NCBI RefSeq assembly: GCF_037975245.1
Contig: NC_092575.1
Coordinates: 5,451,501 to 5,511,500 of the forward strand
Reading direction: 5' to 3'
Length of the DNA stretch: 60,000 bases
Origin: Apostichopus japonicus
Lineage: Eukaryota; Echinodermata; Holothuroidea; Aspidochirotida; Stichopodidae
Part shown: piece by piece, positions 13,744-22,964 of the stretch
Layout of the letters: the number at the start of each line of letters is the position of its first letter
Numbering within the stretch: position 1 is the first letter of the stretch
Notes under the pieces: model-generated
What the model saw: the letters and a program-made list of their open reading frames with translations, nothing else
Told to the model about the DNA's origin: nothing
The model's database searches: none
Position numbers and translations under genes: made by a program

Positions 13744-14423
13744 ACATGTCCCCTTCCTTGTCAGACCTTGACATACATAATTCATTTCTGTAGACTATAG
13801 CCTATACCTAATCAGCTTTTGTGAAATTCCTGCTCTCTTCTACCTTCCTATGAGTTTCTTTGAACTTACTTCCATTGAGCAGACAAAACCGGATCTGATG
13901 AGATGATGGGGCGGGGGAAGGGGGGGGCGGGTATCGGTGAACTACAACCCTAGGGCCTGGGATCAATAAGGTGGCCCGGAGAAATATTGGATATTGGTGG
14001 GTGTTTATAATGTCAAGGTGTCTTTCTGGGAGAATTCCCATAAGCCCTTCGCACTCAGTGTTGTTTTGACTGCAAAGGGGGGCTGGGGGTGACCACTTTC
14101 CATCTCCTAGGATACGATAGGTTTAAAAGTTCGATTTTTTTTCTCAGGCTGATATCAGAGTATCATAGTTTGGGTCGAAGTTTGGGTACATTATTCACTG
14201 TGTGCCTAACAGAGGGTAAGGGAGTTTGTGGAAGCTCGGTGGTGGCGGGTGGGAGCTCACAGTGTGTAATTACACACACGGGTAATTCAATGTACCGTAC
14301 ATCTTACCAAAAAAAGAAAGAACGAACGAGAAACTTACCACATATTGAATCAACATTAAATGAAGAAGTATTGCATATAAGAACCGTCAACACAGCACAC
14401 GTGAGTGCTAGCCAGGAGGACAT
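4636..14423 (-). CDS. Cobalamin-binding intrinsic factor/transcobalamin-like secreted protein, 8 exons, complete
   Basis: Coding exons on the minus strand are 14423-14339, 13179-12942, 10442-10114, 9730-9558, 8267-8084, 6879-6699, 5412-5282 and 4730-4636. Every intron is GT-AG and all phases join, giving 471 codons plus TGA. Exon 1 starts MSSWLALTCAVLTVLIC, a classic signal peptide, and ends at a GTAAGT donor. The middle (about residues 30-336) matches the alpha/alpha barrel of vertebrate intrinsic factor, transcobalamin and haptocorrin: GFGWSLGNTAS, ALHATC, ILAMC, DTTSMVLSAFTCV, RWDC, ELEFACPE. The six conserved disulphide cysteines appear as C28, C139, C180, C229, C289 and C334; C203, C208 and C212 are extra. 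Residues about 337-471 form the C-terminal DUF4430-type beta domain, with FESEMTEWGEYITSINGI and ending GVGDIHPEDGDHYKW. Human intrinsic factor is 417 aa, so the length fits. The family binds vitamin B12 outside cells for uptake; B12 binding here is inferred. Which paralogue role it plays (gut or circulating carrier) cannot be told. A TATA-like ATTATATAGA lies about 130 bp upstream of the ATG but is unproven. Confidence 0.9.
4896..5212. mobile_element. hAT-type MITE, 317 bp, in last intron of the cobalamin-binding gene
   Basis: The ends are CAGGCGCGTAGC and GCTACGCGCCTG, a 12-bp perfect terminal inverted repeat. It is flanked by a perfect 8-bp target duplication ATGACAAG (4888-4895 and 5213-5220). 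An 8-bp duplication plus a CAG start is typical of hAT transposons. There is no transposase, so it is non-autonomous. It contains a GCGCCA...TGGCGC mini-palindrome and a run of C near the right end. The small open frames inside it are not genes. Confidence 0.9.
7134..7718. mobile_element. hAT-type MITE, 585 bp, with internal 138-bp tandem repeats
   Basis: Ends CAGGGGCGTAGCGAG and TTCGCTACGCCCCTG are inverted repeats, flanked by a perfect 8-bp duplication ACAGCACC (7126-7133 and 7719-7726). Inside are three copies of a 138-139 bp unit starting at about 7258, 7396 and 7535, each with GATTGCATCTAAGGACG and CCTTAGACCCCTCCCCC. It lies in the intron between the exons at 8084 and 6879. No transposase is visible. 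Confidence 0.9.
7258..7672. repeat. Three tandem 138-139 bp units inside the hAT MITE
   Basis: Each unit begins AAATTTGACTTAAAATATGC and ends TTCAGTCACCACTTCCAGAT followed by CGTCGGCAAATC or a close variant. The copies differ by a few substitutions and by the length of the G-rich run. A related block occurs once inside the MITE at 37136-37530. Confidence 0.88.
9011..9235. repeat. Dispersed repeat copy A (about 225 bp)
   Basis: It shares blocks with 18186-18396: GTAACAC, TATAAACRTGTCATT, GTTAGACTACATAGYCCAGTC and CTTTAACTGAT. The two copies are diverged, direct and about 9 kb apart. No coding potential or terminal repeats were seen. Confidence 0.65.
9322..9485. repeat. (GATTAT)n/(ATT)n microsatellite
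   Basis: About 160 bp of GATTAT units turning into pure ATT at the right end. It lies in an intron of the cobalamin-binding gene, about 75 bp from the exon at 9558. The Met-Ile open frame across it is an artefact. Confidence 0.95.
11328..11455. repeat. Nested foldback element, copy 1
   Basis: The arm TATGTAAAAGTTAGAGGGGC faces an imperfect reverse complement ending near 11452, and the core is CTCTGAAGAAGATCC. It has the same architecture as 39923-40016. It lies in intron 2 of the cobalamin-binding gene. Confidence 0.6.
11648..11920. repeat. Minisatellite of ACACTGT-CTT-ACAGTGT hairpin units
   Basis: The array is built from ACACTGTCTTACAGTGTCTT with interspersed TACACTGCCTGTATACCG. ACACTGT and ACAGTGT are exact reverse complements separated by CTT, so each unit is a 7-bp hairpin. 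It is in intron 2 of the cobalamin-binding gene. The open frames across it are repeat artefacts. Confidence 0.92.
13672..13741. repeat. (TA)n tract, about 70 bp
   Basis: Uninterrupted alternating TA in intron 1 of the cobalamin-binding gene. Confidence 0.97.
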
Positions 14424-15394
14424 CATTGAGATCAAACGGGTACGTTGCCGTGGAGAGTTTTGCTTGTTTCCGCGGATATTATTAGTTGCACCGTCTTGGC
14501 TTCTGTATTACTAACAGTGATTCAGTTTGAAGCCAACTCTATTCTCTGTCTCTATATAATTGTGTCCTGTAGGCTGCCTATGGTGATGCAGTGTTGTATA
14601 TCCAGGCTACCTTGTGGAATACGTAGTAAATTGGTAATACTAGACTGTAGTCCCTTTGTGAAGCTCCACCGAGAGAAAGGAGAGTCCGCTATAACTCATG
14701 GGAATCTATGTATCCATAAACATCGTAAAATGGTTCACGTTTACCGGGTCAAATGGCGAGTTTTAATCTCATAGTTCGATCTATGTTATCTCCACGTAGT
14801 TATAAATTCGCAGAGTTGGCACACCGTCCGACTATATGCGAAGAATATTTGCTTACACGGCTAACATGCGGGCGCCATTTTGAATTTAATCAACGTGCAC
14901 CAGTACTGTGCGTTTAGTAATCTTCATTTATCATTAATTATTCTCGTTTCATATGCTTTTGTGGAGAATAATACTTCAAACCTTCATTTAAAGGTGTCCG
15001 GTATGCATAAGAGTAATTTTACGAAAGGGCTGGCAAAGTATCAAACACTTAAAATAAAGATTTTAACCCCCCAGCCTAGAGAACCAAGCAAACCCTCGAC
15101 TTTCTGTTGGGAAGCATTATTATGTATTACGATTCATGTAGCAATATGTCGGGTTAGGACACAATAGATGTGATATAAAAGGTGATCTCTATATCATTAT
15201 AGTTCTGTGGTTATCAAACGATGTCGCAATTTACTTGCAGTTCACCTTGACAGGGCAAACCGTGGAGACAATAGAGATCAAAGAGCAACTTTGATAAAGA
15301 TCGACTTTACGGAAGCTTTTAAATCCCATACGCAGCAGTTTCCAATCAATTGATATCGTTTGATACGTAGTAGTTTACATCCGATCTTTGTCTG

Positions 15395-15451
15395 CACGTG
15401 GGATAATCTTCCTTACGTGGGATAATCTTCCTTACGTGGGATAATCTTCCG
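15395..15451. repeat. Three 19-bp tandem units with ACGTGGG cores
   Basis: The unit ACGTGGGATAATCTTCCTT is repeated with 19-bp spacing (ACGTG at 15396, 15415 and 15434) and ends in CCGTGGG. The flanking DNA has no gene. Confidence 0.85.
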
Positions 15452-16022
15452 TGGGTTTACTTCCTTTTCGGAACCATGAAAGATGGGTCAAAAAATTGAC
15501 TGTTGTAGTTTATGTAGGCTGCAAGACACATATAGGGACACACAAATGGTCATTGTAGTTTTGCTAAATACCAACTATACTGTATTGTGGGGTTCTTTAA
15601 TTGTTTGCTGTGGAAGTCAGTTATTTGCATTGAAGCGACCCATTCCGATATGCTTCTTTTGAGGATACCGCCGCTTGGAATTTATTTACATTCTGTACGT
15701 AAGATTCTTATTGAGCATTGAGATTTTAACCACTCCCCCACCCCCACCCCCTATCCTCACCGTAACACTGGATTTCCGTGCTTAAATAAATATGATAAAA
15801 AATATGTTCTAATATTTCATAGAAGAAAATGTGCATTATACTCTGGAGAAACTTTGACAAAAAATGAAATAACGAAAGAATTTCCAAAAAGTGTAGAGTG
15901 TCAAATAATTAAATGATTAGTTCTTAGTTTCATATTCCTCATAATCCATCATATCATATTTTGTAGATGAAACGCCGAAATGCTGGCCTTATAGTCCTGG
16001 CGCCTACATGAGTCAGTCTAAA

Positions 16023-16110
16023 CCTGGAGGGGGCATTTGATATTGTGTCCCCCACCCTTCAGAAAGTGGGGCGTGCCCCCGTCCCCCTCCCATGATTGAC
16101 GCCCCTGGAT
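16023..16110. mobile_element. Fragment related to the CRTGGGCGTCA-ended hAT family
   Basis: The right edge CATGATTGACGCCCCTGG and the internal CAGAAAGTGGGGCGTG resemble the end and G-rich interior of the element at 43690-44603. The other end and target duplications were not found, so it is called a fragment. Confidence 0.4.
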
Positions 16111-16932
16111 ACGACACATGATTAGGTTCAAGATTTGTGAACCATCGACCGTGTATTGTTTTACACGTCGAGCCGTATAGTATAGTAAGTTGGGAGCTAT
16201 CATGGCCACTCTATGTTGAATGATGGTTACCTCGTTCTTACGAAATAGCAGCATACTGTTGTACATGTGTTAGCATTGTTATAAGGTTACCGATAGAACA
16301 GTACATTTGTTTTTACCAAACCCTTCCCCCACCCTCCTTGTACAATCTCTCATTTTCACGTACAAACATATTTCGACGTTCCATTGAATCCACCATACAG
16401 TTGCACCATTAAAGCGAATCAGTGTTACAATGCACCAATGTGTTTAGTATAGTTCGGTCGCCTGTTTCTGCATTTACTTACATGGTTTATTTGGATGTTT
16501 TAATTGTTTTATTTTTTATTTTTTGCGTAGGATATAAAGGGTTATTTGTAATCACTAACTCTAATATATCTTTACATGGTCCTAGCTTCTCCATCTTTTA
16601 TTTCTATTCATTCCGAAATGACTACATTATATCGAATATACATATATTGATATTGATTATAAGTTTTTTTGAAACATAGCGTCGATTGGTGGCCACAGAC
16701 GGCAAAATTGAAGACATAAGGATAGGATGAGCACATCGAACGGTGACGATGTCACGTTCCAATATGCATTCTTAGAATATAATCAATCTGTTGATTGTTT
16801 TAACTGACAATTTTTTACGATGTAATGATATATATTACACAAAAGAGTGTATACGCAGCTTGGATATGTACCGTTCCATTTATATTATGTATAGTTTTGC
16901 GTACAAATGTTACTTGAAAACATTGTATCTAT

Positions 16933-17059
<127 letters not shown>

Positions 17060-18185
17060 CCTATATGACGAGAGACGGTATACGTCGCAAACATAACTTA
17101 TTCCAATATTCATAAATGCATTCATCCAAATGCAATATATTACGTAGATCATACGTAAATCATATATGTTACATATTACGTAAATTATTACAAGTTGAGT
17201 GAATCAGCATTTATGAGTGTATAATGTAGACTTTTCTTATATAGGCCTACATGACAAAAAGAAAGTTCGGGAAATGATGCGAAAACAAATAATTATGCTA
17301 TTATATTTTCTTTGAGTCTCTCTTCGAGAAAAGTTGACACAAACTGTTCCTGTTTATCATATTCAATACGGTACTAATTACAATACACCAAATAGTGATT
17401 CATAAGTGGTGATTCATAAGTGAAACGTAATTATTTTAGTCCACGTTTAAAGAAATAAAACATAAGTATACTCATAATTCCTTCATGAAAACTTCTTATA
17501 TTATTCGGAAATCCTTGAACTGCAAGTGGATGAATGATAATATGAAATTTCGGAGGGAGATCTAAGACCCAAAAAAAATCGATAAACAAGCTCAGACGTT
17601 TCTTTATACTGGAAAAGAAGATTTTTCCCCCGTATATATTATTTACATTGCAATAGCTCCATTTCCTTCATATCATAATACATAAATCGATCGGTATATA
17701 CGTTGTTAGGTTTTATTGATGTGTATGCGCTCAGTGCTGCCTTGCAATATGGTGATAATGGCACGCAGATGAGATGAGTTGGTGATGCTTGAAATTAATA
17801 GGCTACGAACTGTTTTGTTTTGTCATGAATTATTTCTTCTTTTTTTTTGGTCTAGCTTCATTCAGATTTATTGTATTACTTGTGTTATACATCGAACCAT
17901 TCACTTTCCACAGGATATTCTTGTTTAAGCTTTTTTACTATAGAATTTGTCTTAAAGTATGACTTTAGGTACGGTAGAACATCAGTCTTGATATGTCTAT
18001 ATATATATATATATATATAGTCAAAGAGAATAGAACAATTTTGGAGTGCTAGAAATGTATCTAAAGCGAGTCTGGTTTTCATGAGATCCACTATTAAAAA
18101 ATATATACTAATTGCCTGGAAAGCTCCTTTAAGGCTAAATAGATAATGATTCAGCTATTTGGTCTTCCTCAGCTATCCTCGACAA

Positions 18186-18396
18186 ATGTGTAACACATTA
18201 TAAACATGTCATTTGAAACTATAAAAGTTTTTACTGTTTTTTTCACCATCGAGTTTTCCGGTTGCGTCTGGGTGTTAGACTACATAGCCCAGTCACTTTA
18301 ACTGATGAACCCGAGCTGTTTAAAATGTTTATTACTTAACAATTAAACGTGTTTGAGACGTACAACCTGTACTGATAACAGTGTTGTTTAGCTGTC
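18186..18396. repeat. Dispersed repeat copy B (about 210 bp)
   Basis: Diverged direct copy of 9011-9235, sharing GTGTTAGACTACATAGCCCA and CACTTTAACTGATG. It directly abuts the foldback element at 18401. Confidence 0.65.
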
Positions 18397-18400
18397 TACG

Positions 18401-18718
18401 CACCCGATACACACAGAAAACACATGCAGTTTACTACTGTAAATCTTAAAGTTTTGTACCAAAGTAAAAACTGGATCGTACTATAAATCGGTAGCATGTG
18501 CTATTATTAGGATTACAGTAAGAACTGAGGATATGTGTAATTCTAACAAATCCAGTTGTTTGGGATTTGTTGGAATTACACATATCCTCAGTTCTTACTG
18601 TATAATAGTACATGCTATACTGATTTTACCAGATTTGTCAGAACAATCCAGTTTTTACTGTGGTACGAAGTTTCAAGATTTACAGTAAGTTACTGTAATC
18701 TCTGTGCGTATCGGCTTG
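18401..18718. repeat. Large foldback (inverted repeat) element
   Basis: The two halves are reverse complements over about 150 bp each. The innermost arms (18515-18553 and 18563-18601) are 39 nt with one mismatch, separated by the 9-nt loop AGTTGTTTG. The outer arms are imperfect but collinear (TACTGTAAATCTT, AGTAAAAACTGGAT, TAGCATGT) and reach CGATAC/GTATCG at the edges. It has no coding potential. It may be a foldback or palindromic MITE, or a source of hairpin RNA. Confidence 0.88.
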
Positions 18719-21178
18719 TCAAAACTACAGATCAAAATGAATTTTGTGCCTATAATAAGTGATCCTTTAACTCGCTTATTAACAATTTAGGAGAAACCGC
18801 GTCAATCACTAAAATGTATCTATGTAGTGTTTGTGTCAAACTTATAGTACCGCTTGCTCAGTGTGACGCACAGTTACGATCCAAAGCATTATATATATAT
18901 ATATATAACTTTTTAGTATAATTTTACGTTGAGGATGTGGGCAACATCCGTCCTTCCACGAAAAGAGATCGTGATTTACGTTGTTTTGCACCTATTATCG
19001 ATCAAAGAGTACACTGTGATTGATCTGTATAACGCCTCTTGTACATCGTATGTTGATGTACAACTGTGACATTTAAATTGACAAATGATAAAAAAAATGA
19101 TAAATGACAGTCCATATATAGTCAATGTTACCCTTTTTTTTATCTTACAAGGATATAAAAGCCACTTCCGGGATTAGAAAACCTGACAAGTCGACCAAAG
19201 AATAGAAAAAGTATCATAGACGTATTGCAGCTATTTGTGAGTATGTGTGGGTGCGTGTGTCTGTGTGTGACAATTTTGTGTGCGTATGTGTGTGGCTGGC
19301 ATTATCCAAATGTTTTTTTTCTTTTTTCTGGACTTTTTCTTTGTGTCAATGCACCAGAATATTTACCAACAGTTTTTTTTTTCCACCTAAACTTAATTTC
19401 CGATGAACAGTTAATGAATCAGGGGAACTATATATAAACGAGGATAACATAAAAAAAAATCAGGAACTAAAATTTCATCTCGTCCATGAGTGACGCTTAC
19501 AACTATCATGAGATTTAAAACTCCCGTCTGCCTCGCACAATCACTGAACATTTTACCAATTTAAATGAGTTGAAATCCCTAATCATCATTTCTGTCACAA
19601 ATTGTAGAGATTAGGCAATATGTGATGAACAACTGCTGAAAACAGCAAAGGAAAAACGTTTTCCAATTGAGAGATAGCTCAGTTTAAAACTTGTGTATGT
19701 GAGCTGTCAGTTTGAAAACCTGGGATGCCATATTGCCACTAGGATCTGGAGTCATTTTTTATTATACTTGTTCTCTTTGTTTTTGCTGTTCTTATTTACA
19801 AGTTAGAATGTCTTCAGTGTTGTCTCTAGAACCAATGTCACGTAAAGAGCCAGTTTACTGTGTTAGATTCGGTATTTGTATAAACCCATCTCCATTACAG
19901 AAAGCAAACATTGCCATACACAAAGAAATAATAGAAGAAGAAAAACATCGTAGTTGAAGCGCACGTTGCTCGATGATGTCATAGTTAGACTTGCTCAAGT
20001 CGTTTGGCCTATTGTGTGAATGAACATTAAAGATGTGATATCTTCAACAAGACTTGAACAAGACTTTTCTTAGCTGTTGAAGGAATTAGTTCTTCACCAC
20101 TGAGTAATCTCTATGATATAGATCAAAGATGGTGGATTGGATCTGTGTTTCATTTAATGCATATGCGTGACGTCACAAGCAGCCATATATACTGTGCTCT
20201 AGCTATAGCCCTGTATGTATTATCTGTTCTTTCAGGGAATGGTGATACACACAGCTGACGATGATCACACAGTCACAGTCCCGATGTAAGGGGACTGGGG
20301 TTAGAAGCGGATCAGTCGTTCAGTAGTTTGGTTTTCGTGCCCAGGTTCTTTCCTGGGCGACTTTTTCTTAAAAAGTAGCCCTGTATATGTATTAAGTTAA
20401 AAGAATGGCGTAACGGAAAATATTTCAAGCTTAAATCATTAAACAAAAAGAAAACAATTTTACCGTTATATTAATGATATATATGATCAATGTTTCCTCA
20501 AAGGAATTTGTGGCACGCATTTTTCTCTATTACTTAATATGGTCTGTATTAAACGAATGTGGAAAGTTATTGTATTAAAAACAATAATAATAGTAATAAT
20601 AATAATCCATTTTCGAAGATATGAGGCAGACGACTGCTGGTTGCTGCCCATGGTTATAGCTATGTCCAAGCAGAAATGGCTGAGATTCTCAAGAATTACG
20701 GATAAAAAAAGTAGAAAAAATAGAAAAAAAGAGTGATAAAAGGAAAAATATAAACATTAAAGATGGCTGTCGTGATAAACTTCCCCAAACAGCTAAAGGC
20801 TGACACACAAGGCAGATGACTTGATCAAGTCTAAATATGACGTCATCTAGTCACAAGTGCTTCAATTTTCTTTATGTGTTTCTTTATTACTATGTATATT
20901 TTCTGTAATGAAGATGATTCTAAAACATATAAACCCTCTTAACGTGGGCCTAATGTGGGCATTGGTGTTATTTTCAACATTGTTCATATTTTACTTTGGA
21001 ACGTATGGAAAGACAAATGTTATAAGGGTTTCATATCCTAGTGTGTCACTATATATGACATCACAAATTTACAAAATGGCACTGTTTTATACAAGAATAT
21101 CTCCGAAATTTAACAAGATGTATGTTTCTGTTTGATGGGGCCTTGTTCTTGACAACGATCTCTGTCACATATATAAAC

Positions 21179-21611
21179 CAGATTTCCCTAACTTTACCCC
21201 CCCCCCCCCACGAACCCCCTGTGGATGTCAGAGTTGTCCACGAACCCCCAGACACGATCTGAGTCATTATTGTACTATAATACGCATAACAGCGCTTCGT
21301 AAAAGATCAAGTTCATAGTGTAATATTGTACTGTCATGCGTACACTAACTTCACCAAAGTCATGCGGCCTATGTCTGTTTCATAATTCAGTTATTTATCA
21401 CATGCACGGTACGGTACTACTATCGCAACATATGCGTATGGAACGCGAAAAGAGTTTGTCGACTTTTGTATATCCCTAAATTATATGATATATCAGATAT
21501 TAGTTCAACAAAAATTACTCTAGTTTTGACTTTCAGAAACGTTTCACGAAGCCCCTGGGATAGACTCACTCACCCCCTGGGGGTTCATGCACCCCAGTTA
21601 GGGAACCCCTG
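21179..21611. mobile_element. hAT-type MITE, 433 bp
   Basis: The left end CAGATTTCCCTAACTTTACC and the right end (read inverted) CAGGGGTTCCCTAACTGGGG form imperfect terminal inverted repeats of the Charlie-like hAT type. A perfect 8-bp target duplication ATATAAAC flanks it (21171-21178 and 21612-21619). No transposase frame is present. Confidence 0.88.
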
Positions 21612-21784
21612 ATATAAACTAAAGGTGATGATTGTGTTTGCGTTCCTTTTTTAAATGATCGCATCACTGCCCTAAGGTTATTCCTTATTGAATTTCGAGT
21701 GACATCTTTCATTTCTGATAGTTTTATTCCAATACATCAAACTCTGAAACTCTGCGTCATTTCCATGAATGATTAGTCATTCTT

Positions 21785-21975
21785 CATGTTTTCTCCTCTC
21801 TCTCTCCACCTCTCTTTCTCTCTCTCTTTCTCCACCTATCTCTCTTCTCTCTGTCTCTCGGCCTGAAATTACTCTCTTAGCAACCCGCTAAGTTTAGTAA
21901 TAACAATGTTTGGACAGCTTTTTCTCATTCATTTTCATTTCTTCTCCATCTCTTTCTCTCTCTCTCTCTCCAGTT
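21785..21975. repeat. CT-rich simple repeats
   Basis: Two polypyrimidine patches of CTCTCT with interruptions lie at about 21790-21862 and 21947-21972. No gene is associated with them. Confidence 0.85.
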
Positions 21976-22649
21976 CTTTCGTCTTTCTGATTCTTACAAT
22001 GGCAATCACTGATTACAAAGCGCCTTATTGATTTGTCTATCGTCTGGAAGTGACAATAATAACTGCGCCATCAATAAATGATTAAATCGTCCAGTTTTCC
22101 CCTGAATTTGTCTATATATCGTGGCAGTCTATGTATACTATTGTGTGTATATATATATATACAGAGACACGAACACACACATAACGCTGGCTAATTATAA
22201 ACCAGTAATTGTCAATTGCCAATAGAAGACGTGATGAATATAACCTGGCTAACTCAATCAGTAGTAGTATTGTTGCTTTTATATCTACATTGTCCATCTA
22301 TTGAAGGCATTCCAATTTAAATGAATGAAGGCTGTCGTTGATAAACTATAATGAGAAACAAATGGCCATATATATATCACTGCATGTATGGGCATATTAT
22401 TGTACCTTAAACAACTATACCTGTATAGATCTATATATCAAATTTGTAAGACTTGAAAACCACGACTTTTTAGAGGAGTATAGGGATAGGACCATCCGCT
22501 TTATTTATTTTCTAGATGTTGTTTTTTGTTTATTTTCTTTATGTATGGGGGGAGGGGTAATTATACGTATAAGTGAATACATAGTATTATCGAGTCGCGG
22601 TAGCCTCCTATAGTTTCACCTCGTTATTGTATGTTATCCCGTAGATAGT

Positions 22650-22764
22650 CTACTACCAACCCACTATCTACCACCCCACTACCTACCACCCTACCACCCT
22701 ACCACCCCACTACCTACCACCCTACACCCTACACCCCACTACCTAACACCCTACACCCCACCCC
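22650..22764. repeat. CTACCACCC-type minisatellite
   Basis: Short units of CTACCACCC, CCCCACTACC and CTACACCC form an imperfect array of about 115 bp. Confidence 0.85.
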
Positions 22765-22854
22765 TTCCCCACACGCAATTCATGCCTATTTCCTGAATAA
22801 TACCACTGTCGGCAGTATAGGATATAATGGTCGTTTATCGCGGTGAAATTACTA

Positions 22855-22964
22855 ATTCCGCGCCTTGAGCACCCTTGCGGGGTTTATGCGTGCGTTATAA
22901 ATCACAATTATTAGTATTAATTTTATTAATATTATTATTGTTATTATTATTATTATTATTAATT
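22855..22964 (+). mobile_element. SINE/LINE 3' end with ATT tail
   Basis: CGCCTTGAGCACCCTTGCGG followed by TATGCGTGCGTTATAAATCAC and an (ATT)n tail. The same block recurs at 40379-40480 with a TCA/TCG tail. A conserved GCGC..TATAAGTC end plus a trinucleotide tail is typical of L2-type SINE tails. Only the 3' part is recognised. Confidence 0.6.

Noticed and set aside
14089-14514. 141-codon plus-strand frame
   Set aside because: It is antisense to the signal-peptide exon, has no family similarity and has unbiased composition.
20857-21135. Hydrophobic plus-strand frame resembling the N-terminus of a type II membrane protein (MKMILKH... then a membrane segment)
   Set aside because: The predicted start is not ATG unless moved to about 20908. 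No partner exon or family motif follows, and a random hydrophobic frame in AT-rich DNA is equally likely.
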